NCBI RefSeq assembly: GCF_900100955.1
Contig: NZ_FNCC01000005.1
Span: 248,001-312,000, forward strand
From: Lentzea fradiae
GTDB lineage: Bacteria > Actinomycetota > Actinomycetes > Mycobacteriales > Pseudonocardiaceae
Direction: 5' to 3'
Length of the DNA: 64,000 nt
The translations under genes and the position numbers were made by a program. The notes beneath the pieces are model-generated. The model searched no databases and had not been told where the DNA came from. It saw only the letters and a list, made by a program, of their open reading frames with translations. Below are positions 34,459-42,409 of the stretch, piece by piece. Every line of letters begins with the position of its first letter. Positions within the stretch are counted from its first letter, which is position 1.

Positions 34459-35522
34459 GGTTCGATTGTCCGGCGCCGCTCCGCCTCGCCGAACAGCGCG
34501 TCCAGCTCGGCCGGCGGCACCTCCTCCAGCTGCTCGAACGTGCAGTCGCGCGGGTCCTTGTCCGGACGGAACCGCACCAGCCGCGCGGTGTGCCGGAACC
34601 GGCCGCCCTGCACGTGCTCGTACCGCACCTCGGCCACCCGGGACGGCTCCAGCAGCACGACCTGCAGCTGCTTGCCGGGGTTCCAGCGGCTGTTCATGCC
34701 GGGACCCTCGTAGGTCGCCCACTCCGCCCACGGGTGCCCGGCAGGCCCGAGCAGCGGCGCCAGCTCGTCGAGCAGCTCCCGCCGCCTGGCCGCGGTGAAG
34801 CTGCTCGCCACGCCCACGTTGCGCAGCTCGCCGTCCTGGTAGAGCCCGAGCACGAGCGACCCGACGGTCTCGCCGTCCTTGTGCAGCCGGTAGCCCGCCA
34901 CCACGCAGTCGGCCGTCCGCTCGTGCTTGACCTTGAACATCACCCGCTTGTCCGGCTCGTAGACGCCGTCCAGGGCCTTGACCACGACACCGTCGAACCC
35001 GGCGCCCTCGAACCGGGTGAACCAGTCCTGCGCGACCTCCGGGTCCGTCGTGGACGGTGTCAGGTAGCAGCCGGGGACCTCGGTGACGACCTTCTCCAGC
35101 TCCGCGCGCCGCTCGCCCAGCGGCCGTCCTGTCAGGTCGTCGTCGCCGAGGGCCAGCAGGTCGAACGCGACGAAGCTCGCGGGCGTCTCGACGGACAGCT
35201 TGCGGACCCGCGAGGCGGCGGGGTGCAGCCGCAGCTGCAACGTGTCGAAGCTCAGCCCGTCCGGTGTGACCAGCACGATCTCGCCGTCCACCACGCACCG
35301 CGGCGGCAGCGCCCGCTTCAGCAGCTCGACGACCTCGGGGAAGTAGCGGGTGAGCGGCTTGTCGTTGCGCGAGCCCAGCTCGACCTCGTCGCCGTCGCGG
35401 AACACGACGCAGCGGAAACCGTCCCACTTGGGCTCGTAGGCGAGCCCGTCCCCGCGCGGCAGCCCGGGCACGGACTTCGCGAGCATCGGCTTCACCGGCG
35501 GCATCACGGGCAGGTCCACCAC
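34455..35522 (-). CDS. ligC: ATP-dependent DNA ligase (LigC type)
   Basis: A 355-residue nucleotidyltransferase-OB protein. The adenylated lysine is Lys32 in EPKWDGFR (motif I, KxDG); motif III appears as FVAFDLLAL, motif IV as GFDGVVVK and motif V as MFKVKHERTADCVV. The OB domain follows (SLVLGLYQDGELRNVG). Length and order match mycobacterial LigC, about 358 residues. LigC acts as a backup ligase in end joining and base-excision repair, so it may cooperate with the polymerase-domain pair at 14.9-16.7 kb. GTG 35522 is used; ATG at codon 7 is an alternative. It is coupled to the YigZ gene downstream. Confidence 0.88.
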   Translation of the reverse strand: MVDLPVMPPVKPMLAKSVPGLPRGDGLAYEPKWDGFRCVVFRDGDEVELGSRNDKPLTRYFPEVVELLKRALPPRCVVDGEIVLVTPDGLSFDTLQLRLHPAASRVRKLSVETPASFVAFDLLALGDDDLTGRPLGERRAELEKVVTEVPGCYLTPSTTDPEVAQDWFTRFEGAGFDGVVVKALDGVYEPDKRVMFKVKHERTADCVVAGYRLHKDGETVGSLVLGLYQDGELRNVGVASSFTAARRRELLDELAPLLGPAGHPWAEWATYEGPGMNSRWNPGKQLQVVLLEPSRVAEVRYEHVQGGRFRHTARLVRFRPDKDPRDCTFEQLEEVPPAELDALFGEAERRRTIEP

Positions 35523-35534
35523 CGGACCATAAGC

Positions 35535-36644
35535 TCAGCGCAACGAGGCCGCGAGCTTTTCGAGCTCGCGCACGTCCGCGTCCATGCCGTCGGACTCCGG
35601 CACGGCCAGCGCGATCGGCCGCCGCAGCGTCACCGCACCCGACCTGCGCGTCTCCAGCCCCGCCCGCAGCCGTTCGGCCAGCGGCAGCTCCTCCGGCGTC
35701 TCGGCAACGTACGGGCTGATCCGCACCAGCCCGTCACGGCACTCGATCACCCTCCGGTAGTAGCGCCGGTGCACGCCCCGCAACGACACCGCGTCGCGCC
35801 GGGACGGCACCCGGTGCAGGGCGTCCTCCGGGAACGACTGGTGCAGCAGCGTCCACAGCGGAGCGAGCCGGTGGTAGGCGCGCAGGTGCCGCAGCCACAG
35901 CCGGGTGGCGGCGAGCCGCATCGCGAGGACCGGGTAGACGACTCCGGCGACGCACAGCACCACGCCCGGCAGCAGGAACCACACGGCCGTCGTGAGCAGC
36001 CAGCGGGGGAGCGGCTCGCCGAAGTAGCGGGACACGTTGGACGACACGAAGATCGCGTCGGCGGGCACCAGCAGCGCGAGGCCCACCGAGGTGGTCAGCA
36101 GGCCCCTGCGCAGCCGCGGTTCGGCGCCGCGGGCATAACGCAGGGCCCACACGAACATCGTCGCGAAGCCGTAGAGCAGGTAGCCGTTGCCGAGGCTGTA
36201 GAAGACCGTGATGGCGAGGACGCCCGTCGGCCCGCCGCCCAGCGAGTTCGGCACGCGGGCGGCGGCCACCCGCAGGTCGTCCGGGATCGAGAGCACGCAC
36301 CACGTCATGACGCCGATGCACAGCGCCAGCGGCACGAGCTTGAGCAGCACCTGCCGCCGTGCCGCCGCGTCGTCGAGCGCGGAGTACAGGAAGAAGCAGA
36401 TCAGGCCGTACACGCCCACCTGCAGCATCGCGTGCTGGACGAGCTGGCAGACCATCGGGTCGAGGCCGAGGAACCACTGCCCGCGCGCCGCCGACCGGCC
36501 GAACGGGTAGCCGACCGCCCAGCCGGCCACCAGGGCCGTCACCGACCGCAGCCGGGGGTCGTGCGGGCGGCGGACCAGCAGGTACAGCACCACGACGAGC
36601 GCGGAGTACGCGACGATGCCCTGCGTCTCCTTCAGGTACTCCAC
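35535..36644 (-). CDS. MAB_1171c-type membrane protein
   Basis: A 369-residue protein with about seven membrane helices in residues 8-255 (IVAYSALVVVLYLLVRR, VGVYGLICFFLYSALDDAAA, LLKLVPLALCIGVMTWCVL, LLPGVVLCVAGVVYPVLAM), then a cytoplasmic domain of about 110 residues containing LWLRHLRAYHRLAPLWTLLH and RVIECRDGLVRISPYV. This is the layout of the MAB_1171c putative transporter family. Transport has not been shown. GTG 36644 sits one base past the ImmA/IrrE stop, so it is the third member of an XRE-ImmA-membrane operon. Confidence 0.82.
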   Translation of the reverse strand: MEYLKETQGIVAYSALVVVLYLLVRRPHDPRLRSVTALVAGWAVGYPFGRSAARGQWFLGLDPMVCQLVQHAMLQVGVYGLICFFLYSALDDAAARRQVLLKLVPLALCIGVMTWCVLSIPDDLRVAAARVPNSLGGGPTGVLAITVFYSLGNGYLLYGFATMFVWALRYARGAEPRLRRGLLTTSVGLALLVPADAIFVSSNVSRYFGEPLPRWLLTTAVWFLLPGVVLCVAGVVYPVLAMRLAATRLWLRHLRAYHRLAPLWTLLHQSFPEDALHRVPSRRDAVSLRGVHRRYYRRVIECRDGLVRISPYVAETPEELPLAERLRAGLETRRSGAVTLRRPIALAVPESDGMDADVRELEKLAASLR

Positions 36645-36645
36645 G

Positions 36646-37158
36646 TCAGAGCCACCCCAGCCGGTCGGCGAGCGAGGACGCCATGCGGCGCGCGGGACCC
36701 TCCGAGGCCCGCGGCGCGACCTGGTCCAGCACCGAGGCCCACTCCAGGATGATCGTCGCCACGGTCTCGGCCTCGCGTTCGTGCTCGGTGTCGTAGGAGG
36801 TGCGCCGCAACGCCCGCCGCACCGCCTCCGGGTCGAGGTCCGGGTACAGGCCCTCGAGCACGGCGTTGTCCTGCTCGTCGCCGGTGTGCCCGGCCAGCAG
36901 GTGACCCAGCTCGTGCAGGATGATGTGGTTCTGGTGCGCTTTGGACGTCTCCCGCTGGTACACGATGTAGTCGGCGGACGCCGTGGCGATCCACACCCCG
37001 TACGGGCCCGGTACCGGGATCGGGTGCGCCACCAGCCGGACCGGCCTGCCGCGCTGCTCACCGACGCGGCGGCAGAGCTCGGCGACGTCGAGCGGCGGCT
37101 GGATGCCCAGGTCGTTCAACAGGCGGCGGCACCGCCTGCGCAGATCGCGTTCGGCCAC
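36646..37158 (-). CDS. ImmA/IrrE family metalloendopeptidase
   Basis: A 170-residue protein with the zinc-protease motif HELGH at 82-86 in NHIILHELGHLLAGH, preceded by VWIATASADYIVYQRETS. This is the COG2856 fold, in which the protease usually cleaves or controls a partner XRE repressor. The third ligand is likely the glutamate in EREAETVATIILEWASVL. The partner gene is directly upstream (3 bp gap). The system could sense stress or an envelope signal through the membrane protein downstream. Confidence 0.87.
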   Translation of the reverse strand: MAERDLRRRCRRLLNDLGIQPPLDVAELCRRVGEQRGRPVRLVAHPIPVPGPYGVWIATASADYIVYQRETSKAHQNHIILHELGHLLAGHTGDEQDNAVLEGLYPDLDPEAVRRALRRTSYDTEHEREAETVATIILEWASVLDQVAPRASEGPARRMASSLADRLGWL

Positions 37159-37161
37159 AGG

Positions 37162-37602
37162 TCATCTTCCCTCGCGGCGTTCGGCCTGCTCCTGCCGGTA
37201 GACGACGTCGAGCAGCTCCATGACGAGGCGGCGGCGGTCCGGCGACAGCTCGCCCGCCCGCATGGCCATGAGCTGCGCCTCGCTGCGGGACGCGATCTCG
37301 TCGAGCCTGCTGCGCTGGTCGCGCAGCGTCTCCAGCTGCTGGTCGACGCGGTCGGTGACCTCGTCGTCGAAGAAGTAGCTGACCGGCACGCCGAAGAAGC
37401 CCGCGAGCGCCTGCAGGTGCTTGAACGTCGGGTTGTCCTTCTTGCCCTTGCGCAGCTGCCAGATGTAGCTCTGGGAGATGGTGACGCCGGTGTCCGCGAT
37501 GGCGGCGGCCACGTGCTCGTTGCTGTACTCCTGCCCGGAGCGGGCGGTGTAGCGGGCGAAGAGGTGGTTGAGCCTGTCCGCCAGGGACCGTTCCCCCGCC
37601 AT
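37162..37602 (-). CDS. XRE-family transcriptional regulator
   Basis: A 146-residue repressor-type protein. ATG 37602 follows GGGAG seven bases upstream, so a frame reaching 37719 is not used. The HTH spans about 25-75 (YSNEHVAAAIADTGVTISQS, YIWQLRKGKKDNPTFKHLQA, LAGFFGVPVSYFFDDE), typical of Streptomyces-type XRE regulators. The helical C-terminus (VDQQLETLRDQRSRLDEIAS) may mediate dimerisation. It is first in the operon with ImmA/IrrE and MAB_1171c proteins and divergent from the zinc-ribbon gene at 37795. Confidence 0.85.
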   Translation of the reverse strand: MAGERSLADRLNHLFARYTARSGQEYSNEHVAAAIADTGVTISQSYIWQLRKGKKDNPTFKHLQALAGFFGVPVSYFFDDEVTDRVDQQLETLRDQRSRLDEIASRSEAQLMAMRAGELSPDRRRLVMELLDVVYRQEQAERREGR

Positions 37603-37670
37603 CGCCAGGCTCCCGTAGTCGTCGTCTCCACCCAGGGAAATATGAACCTGAGGGGAAGGATTTTCGCCAG

Positions 37671-37700
37671 TTGATACCCCGCTCCTCCCCAACATAGACT
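37671..37700 (+). promoter_or_regulatory. Sigma-70-like promoter for the zinc-ribbon gene
   Basis: TTGATA (37671-37676) and TAGACT (37695-37700) are separated by 18 bp. The site is in the 190-bp divergent spacer between the XRE operon and the gene at 37795. It would give a leader of about 90 bases. Confidence 0.45.
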
Positions 37701-37794
37701 CCGGCGGTGGCCGTCTCAACCGGGGAGCGTGTTCGCGTCACCGGGAACAGCCGCGTCAGCCCAGCCGTTCACCAGGTCGCGGAGGTGTCGAACC

Positions 37795-38196
37795 ATGGCG
37801 CTGGCTGAACGACAGGGTGCCTTCCACCAAGCCGTGATCGACGTGGTCTACGAGACGATGGACCAGCTGGCGCGGACGGACGCCCCGGAACACGAGCTGG
37901 GTGAGCTGCGCGACCGGCTGCGCGAGGCGCTGCCGTGGTGGCGGAGCCTGCTGCGGGTGCACGAGCCGAACGAGCGCCACCGGTGCAAGTCGTGCCGCAC
38001 CTGGTACGGGCGTCACCGCGCGTGGCCCTGCCCGGTGTGGCGCGACGCGGTGCAGGCGTTGCACCAGCTCAACGACATGTACGGCTTCCTGGCCGCGTCC
38101 CGCCCGGCCGCCGCGCACGGCAGGCCGGGGGAACGCGTGACGGTGACGTGGCCGCAGTCCGGCTCCGCCGGGTCTCAGCCCAGCCGGAACGACTGA
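37795..38196 (+). CDS. Small zinc-ribbon-like hypothetical protein
   Basis: A 133-residue soluble protein. A helical N-terminal half (FHQAVIDVVYETMDQLARTD, ELGELRDRLREALPWWRSLL) is followed by a CxxC...C cluster in RCKSCRTWYGRHRAWPCPVW, probably a metal site with a histidine. The tail is disordered. ATG 37795 has GGAGG about ten bases upstream; a GTG at 37729 is a longer alternative. It is divergent from the XRE/ImmA/MAB_1171c operon and may belong to that system. Its last 22 bp overlap the convergent ThuA-lectin gene. Confidence 0.72.
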   Translation: MALAERQGAFHQAVIDVVYETMDQLARTDAPEHELGELRDRLREALPWWRSLLRVHEPNERHRCKSCRTWYGRHRAWPCPVWRDAVQALHQLNDMYGFLAASRPAAAHGRPGERVTVTWPQSGSAGSQPSRND

Positions 38197-39404
38197 GCCG
38201 CCGACCCGTCGCAGGTCGCCTGGACGAGCTGGACTCCGTCGGCCGAGCCCGCTGGCGCGCTCAGGCACTTGCCCGAGTGGCGTGCCGTGAGGGTGGAGTG
38301 GCCGTCGGACCCGGTCGTGACGCGCCACTGCTGGTTGGCGCCGCCCACGTAGTCCCAGAGGTGGACGCCCGCACCGTCCGCCATCGACACGTCGCTCACG
38401 TCGAGCACCTTCGCCGGGGCGTTGCGGTGCTCCAGCCGCGAGTAGCCGCCGGACGTCGCCACCGCGCGGAACTGCTGCGCCGTGGTGCCGTTGCACGAGT
38501 ACTGCTGCACGACCGTCCCGTTTGACACGCCCGCCGCCCTGACGTCGACGCACTTGCCGTTGCCGCGGTTGACCGCCGTCTTCCACTCGCCCTGCGGCGG
38601 GGGAGTGCCACCACCGAGCCAGAGCAGGCTGTCGACCAGGAACGTGTTCTGCGTCGGGCTCGCGAAGGTGGACGACAACGGCCTGTTGGCGGCGTAGTCC
38701 ATCGCGTCGTGGCCGAAGTTCGCGTAGACCATCCTGAAGTTCTTGTTGGTCCACATGATCGGGTAGTACCCGCTGCGCCACTGCTGGTCCGGGTCGGTGC
38801 CGAGCGGGAAGCTCGACGGGTCGACGCTCGCGAGGACCTGGACGTCCGGGTTCTGCCTCAGATCGCGGTCCCAGCTGTACCACTCGCTCACCGCGGAGGT
38901 GAACTTCTCCGGCAGCCGCGCGGTCGACGGGTGGTTCCGCGTCTCGACCTTGAGCACCGCCGTCGTCGGACCCCACGTGTTGCTGACGAAGTTCCCCTTG
39001 GCCAGGAACGTGTTGTGGTACCACGGCCACTCGTTCGCGTTCTGCGTGAACGCGCTCACGTGGAACCCGAAGAAGCCGCCACCGGCCTCCATGTACCGCT
39101 GGAAGCCCGTGCGCGCGGCGGCGCCGGTCGGGGCGTCGTCGAGGAAGACGACGACCTGCGCCTGCGCCGGGGTGAGGGTGGCGAGGCGGTTCCAGTCCGT
39201 CGTCGCCTCGTAGGTGAAGCCGTTCTCCTGGCCCGCGCGGGTCAGCCAGGGGTTCGCCTCCTTGACGAACGCGATGTGGGCCGCGTCCCAGGTGCCGTTG
39301 TAGAACGCCAGGACCTTGAACGGGGCGGCTTGTGCGACCGGGACACCGGCCGGGACGAGCGTCGCGGCTACCAGCGCGAGCAACGCCAGGATCGTTCGAG
39401 CCAT
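38175..39404 (-). CDS. Secreted ThuA-like protein with ricin-type lectin domain
   Basis: A 409-residue exported protein. The signal peptide (1-26) ends AGVPVAQA. The ThuA domain (about 29-265; KVLAFYNGTWDAAHIAFVKE, VVVFLDDAPTGAAARTGFQR, GGFFGFHVSAFTQN, WTNKNFRMVYANFGHDAMDY) is a class I glutamine amidotransferase-like fold. It is followed by a beta-trefoil (about 275-409) with three QxW/QxF repeats (TAQQFRAV, ANQQWRVT, AAQSFRLG). ThuA-type domains occur in trehalose/sugar-using proteins, and the lectin should bind polysaccharide. A DasR-like box lies 51 bp upstream of the ATG, linking it to chitin or GlcNAc control. Confidence 0.87.
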   Translation of the reverse strand: MARTILALLALVAATLVPAGVPVAQAAPFKVLAFYNGTWDAAHIAFVKEANPWLTRAGQENGFTYEATTDWNRLATLTPAQAQVVVFLDDAPTGAAARTGFQRYMEAGGGFFGFHVSAFTQNANEWPWYHNTFLAKGNFVSNTWGPTTAVLKVETRNHPSTARLPEKFTSAVSEWYSWDRDLRQNPDVQVLASVDPSSFPLGTDPDQQWRSGYYPIMWTNKNFRMVYANFGHDAMDYAANRPLSSTFASPTQNTFLVDSLLWLGGGTPPPQGEWKTAVNRGNGKCVDVRAAGVSNGTVVQQYSCNGTTAQQFRAVATSGGYSRLEHRNAPAKVLDVSDVSMADGAGVHLWDYVGGANQQWRVTTGSDGHSTLTARHSGKCLSAPAGSADGVQLVQATCDGSAAQSFRLG

Positions 39405-39454
39405 ACGGGCACACCTTCGTGTCGCAGGGTTGCGCGCCCGCCGCTCAGCGTAGT

Positions 39455-39470
39455 CGTGGTCCAGACCTGC
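39455..39470. promoter_or_regulatory. DasR-like box upstream of the ThuA-lectin gene
   Basis: CGTGGTCCAGACCTGC carries the TGGTCCAGACCT core known from chitinase promoters and resembles the DasR element (ACTGGTCTAGACCAGT). It lies 51-66 bp before the ThuA-lectin start on the minus strand. Confidence 0.55.
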
Positions 39471-39485
39471 CAGGGACCGGGACGT

Positions 39486-40319
39486 TCACAGAATTCTTTT
39501 GCGCCACAACAGGAAACCGCCCAGCACGACCAGGCCGCCGAGTGCCGCGGCGCCGGCCGACAGTCCCAGCCGCGTCGTCGCCGAGGGTGGCTCCCCGGTG
39601 GCCGACGCGACGGGGACGGGACGCGGCGTGCTCGACTCCGGCGTGCTGTTCAGTGTGCCTTCCGGTGTGCTTTCCGGTGTGGACGGTGCCGGGGTTGCGG
39701 CCTGTGGCCGGGTGGTCGCCGGTGCCGCGGGGGCGATCTCGACGTCCGTGCACGAGTAGTAGGTGTCGGGCGTGTCCGTGTTCTGCCAGACCGTGTAGAT
39801 CAGGTGCCTGCCGACCCGGTCCCGCGGCAGCCGCACCTGGAACTCGTAGGCGCCGTTGACCAGCGGTGGTGACGGCACGGACAGGAACTGCTCCAGGTCG
39901 GCCCACCGCAGCGGCCGGGCGGGCGAGTAGCCGGGGCGGGTCGCGTAGAAGCGGAACGAGCCCAGGTGCGGGATCGTCGCCCGGTAGGTGAAGGCGGTGC
40001 CCGTGAGCTTCGTCGCGGGCCACTGCTCCGACGGCAGGTCGAGACCGGCGTACCGCTCGATCCCGGCGCTGCACAGCTTGCCGTCCGGCACCCGCGCCGC
40101 GTCCCTGCCCGCCACGTCCGCCAGCCGGATGTTGTCCCACTCCTTGGACGGCAACCCCGCCGCGATGGCGCTCCGGCAAGGGGAGGATGATGCTGTGGGC
40201 CGGCCGGGTGAGCAGAGATAGGCCCTGCTCGCGGGGTCGGTGGGCGCACCGTGGGCGTGCGCCGGGACCACAGGAAGCAAGATGAGCAACAGCACTACCA
40301 CGCCCACTAGGCGAAACAC
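39486..40319 (-). CDS. AA10 lytic polysaccharide monooxygenase, membrane-anchored
   Basis: A 277-residue copper enzyme precursor. After the signal peptide (cut at AHA|HGAP) the mature chain would begin with His23, the first copper-brace ligand. The second is His118 (RATIPHLGSFRFYATRPGY, the AA10 signature). The catalytic domain ends near 195 (YYSCTDVEIAP). A Thr/Pro/Ser linker (about 197-245) leads to a C-terminal helix with a basic end (GGLVVLGGFLLWRKRIL), so the enzyme should stay at the cell surface. GTG 40319 is chosen because GGGGAGG precedes it by five bases. Substrate chitin or cellulose. Confidence 0.88.
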   Translation of the reverse strand: MFRLVGVVVLLLILLPVVPAHAHGAPTDPASRAYLCSPGRPTASSSPCRSAIAAGLPSKEWDNIRLADVAGRDAARVPDGKLCSAGIERYAGLDLPSEQWPATKLTGTAFTYRATIPHLGSFRFYATRPGYSPARPLRWADLEQFLSVPSPPLVNGAYEFQVRLPRDRVGRHLIYTVWQNTDTPDTYYSCTDVEIAPAAPATTRPQAATPAPSTPESTPEGTLNSTPESSTPRPVPVASATGEPPSATTRLGLSAGAAALGGLVVLGGFLLWRKRIL

Positions 40320-40387
40320 CGGCACCTCCCCTGTCCTTCCAGGAGTACGCGTGCCAGACCCGAGTCGTTCACGGAAGATGTTGTGAC

Positions 40388-41623
40388 ATGTCCTTCGCTG
40401 ATGAGGTGTCCGCGGCCGCAGCACGGCTGGGCGGAGTCGCACGCACGACGCCGCTCGAGGTGAACCAGCGGTTGTCCGAGCGAACCGGTGCGCGGGTGTG
40501 GCTCAAGCGGGAGGACCTCCAGGTCGGCCGTTCGTACAAGCTGCGCGGCGCCTTCAACCTCCTCTGCCAGACCGAGTTCGCGTTCGGCGGCGCCGTGTGC
40601 GCGTCCGCCGGCAACCACGGCCAGGGCATGGCGTACGCGTGCCGCAGGCTCGGCATCGAGGGCCGCGTGCACGTGCCGCGCACCACGCCGCGCCAGAAGC
40701 GCGACCGCATCTCCGCCCTCGGCCAGGGCATGGTGCAGCTGATCGTCGACGGCGACACCTACGACGACGCCGCCGCGCTCGCCAAGGAGTACGCCCAGAG
40801 CACGGGCGCGACCCTCGTCCCCGCCTTCGACGACCCGCGCACCGTCGCGGGCCAGGGCACCGTGGGCCTGGAGATCGTCCAGCAGCTCGGCGGCGCCCCC
40901 GACGTCGTGATCGTGCCCGTGGGCGGCGGCGGCCTGCTGTCCGGCGTCGGCACGTGGTTCAAGGAGCGCTTCCCGCGCACCCGCATCATCGGCGTCGAGC
41001 CCGCCGGCGCGGCCAGCATGATCGCCGCCGTCCAGGCGGGCGAGCCCGTGACGCTGCCCGAGGTCGACTCGTTCGTCGACGGCGCCGCGGTCCGCCGGGC
41101 GGGCGAGGTGACGTTCCCGATGATCCGCGACAGCGGCGCGGAGCTGCTCACCGTCGCCGAGGGCGCGGTCTGCACCGAGATGCTGGAGCTGTACCAGATC
41201 GACGGCATCATCGCCGAGCCCGCGGGCGCTCTCGCGTCGGCCGCGCTGGTGGAGGAGCTGTCCGTCTCACCGGACTCGACGGTCGTGTGCCTGCTCTCCG
41301 GCGGCAACAACGACGTCTCCCGCTACGCCGAGGTCGTCGAGCGCTCGATGATCCACCGCGGCCTCAAGCACTGGTTCCTGGTGGAGTTCCCGCAGGAGCC
41401 GGGCGCGCTGCGGCGGTTCCTCGACGAGGTGCTCGGCAAGGACGACGACATCGTGCAGTTCGAGTACGTGAAGCGGGACAACCGGGAGACCGGGGCCGCG
41501 CTGGTGTGCATCGAGCTGGGGCGGCGCGAGGACTACGACCTGCTGTGGGGGCGGATGAAGGAGTCCCCGCTGCGGATCCAGCACGTGGAGCCGGGGTCCA
41601 CGGCGTACCGGTTCCTGATCTGA
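40388..41623 (+). CDS. ilvA: Threonine ammonia-lyase (threonine deaminase)
   Basis: A 411-residue fold-type II PLP enzyme. The PLP lysine is Lys51 in RSYKLRGAF, with the phosphate-binding loop VPVGGGGLLSGVGTWF and the cofactor strip CASAGNHGQGMAYAC. A single ACT-like regulatory domain (about 325-411; LVEFPQEPGALRRFLDEVLG, ETGAALVCIELGRREDYDLL) marks the biosynthetic, isoleucine-inhibited form in its short version. It converts threonine to 2-oxobutanoate for isoleucine synthesis. It is divergent from the LPMO gene and ends at a bidirectional hairpin. Confidence 0.92.
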   Translation: MSFADEVSAAAARLGGVARTTPLEVNQRLSERTGARVWLKREDLQVGRSYKLRGAFNLLCQTEFAFGGAVCASAGNHGQGMAYACRRLGIEGRVHVPRTTPRQKRDRISALGQGMVQLIVDGDTYDDAAALAKEYAQSTGATLVPAFDDPRTVAGQGTVGLEIVQQLGGAPDVVIVPVGGGGLLSGVGTWFKERFPRTRIIGVEPAGAASMIAAVQAGEPVTLPEVDSFVDGAAVRRAGEVTFPMIRDSGAELLTVAEGAVCTEMLELYQIDGIIAEPAGALASAALVEELSVSPDSTVVCLLSGGNNDVSRYAEVVERSMIHRGLKHWFLVEFPQEPGALRRFLDEVLGKDDDIVQFEYVKRDNRETGAALVCIELGRREDYDLLWGRMKESPLRIQHVEPGSTAYRFLI

Positions 41624-41668
41624 CGCCGGGGCGGCGTGACGGCGCGCCCCGCCACGCTCGCCGCGGAC

Positions 41669-41702
41669 GTGCCGGGCGCCCCGTGAGCGGGACGCCCGGC
41701 AC
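41669..41702. terminator. Bidirectional hairpin between ilvA and a DUF4360 gene
   Basis: GTGCCGGGCG (41669-41678) pairs with CGCCCGGCAC (41693-41702), and CCCG pairs with CGGG inside around a TGAG loop. It lies 45 bp after ilvA and 8 bp after the convergent DUF4360 stop. Confidence 0.78.
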
Positions 41703-41710
41703 CTGGCCGC

Positions 41711-42352
41711 CTACCTCGGGGGCGGGCAGACCAGCCACGCGAAGTGGTACGTCGTCTCGATCGACCCGTCCGTCGAGTCCATCGCGATGAAGCTGGTCTT
41801 CGTCCGGTCGGACGTGCCGGCGTTGACCCTCAGTTCGGTGTTGATGTTGAAGTTCCGCTTCTCGCCGCACGGGTGGTAGACGATCGCGGCGATGTCGTTG
41901 GTGTCGGTCGCCTGCCAGTCGTCGCTGAACGGGCCCGCGTAGTTGTGCTGCCGGTACTCGGTCTGCGACATGCCCTGGAAGTAGTAGTTCGCCCTCTCCA
42001 GGGCGGTGGCGCCGGCTTCCAGGTGCGCGAAGCCGCGGTAGTCGGTCGACGAGATGCCGTAGGTGAAGCCGGACGGCACGTTGACGCGCAGGTTCAGCTG
42101 GCAGTTCTTGCGGAAGTCGGTCGGCAGGGCCTGGGGGCCGACCTGTGCCATGAACTCGCTGTAGGTGACGGTGAACGCCTTGTTGTCCGGGCTCACGGCG
42201 ACCGCGGCCGTGCCCGCGGGGCAGCCGGAGCCGTTGATCGTCACGACGTCGATGGTGATGTGGTCCGGCGGGGGCGTGTCGAGAGGGGCACCTCCCGGCG
42301 GGAAGACGATGGTCGACATCGCGAGCGCGGCCGCGGCCAGGGTGGTGAGCAT
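41711..42352 (-). CDS. Secreted DUF4360 protein (copy 1)
   Basis: A 213-residue exported protein. A hydrophobic N-terminal segment (LTTLAAAALAMSTIVF) acts as signal peptide. The mature part matches DUF4360: DHITIDVVTINGSGCPAGTA, AVSPDNKAFTVTYSEFMAQV, LPTDFRKNCQLNLRVNVPSG, YYFQGMSQTEYRQHNYAGPF and NFNINTELRVNAGTS. Conserved cysteines suggest disulphides in a beta-sandwich. The function is unknown; relatives occur in fungi and actinomycetes. It is the second of two tandem copies, 57 bp from the other. Confidence 0.85.
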   Translation of the reverse strand: MLTTLAAAALAMSTIVFPPGGAPLDTPPPDHITIDVVTINGSGCPAGTAAVAVSPDNKAFTVTYSEFMAQVGPQALPTDFRKNCQLNLRVNVPSGFTYGISSTDYRGFAHLEAGATALERANYYFQGMSQTEYRQHNYAGPFSDDWQATDTNDIAAIVYHPCGEKRNFNINTELRVNAGTSDRTKTSFIAMDSTDGSIETTYHFAWLVCPPPR

Positions 42353-42409
42353 GGGGCACCTTTCCGTCTGGGATTGCGGTGAACGGCGGCGGCAGAGGGT
42401 GCCTCTGGC

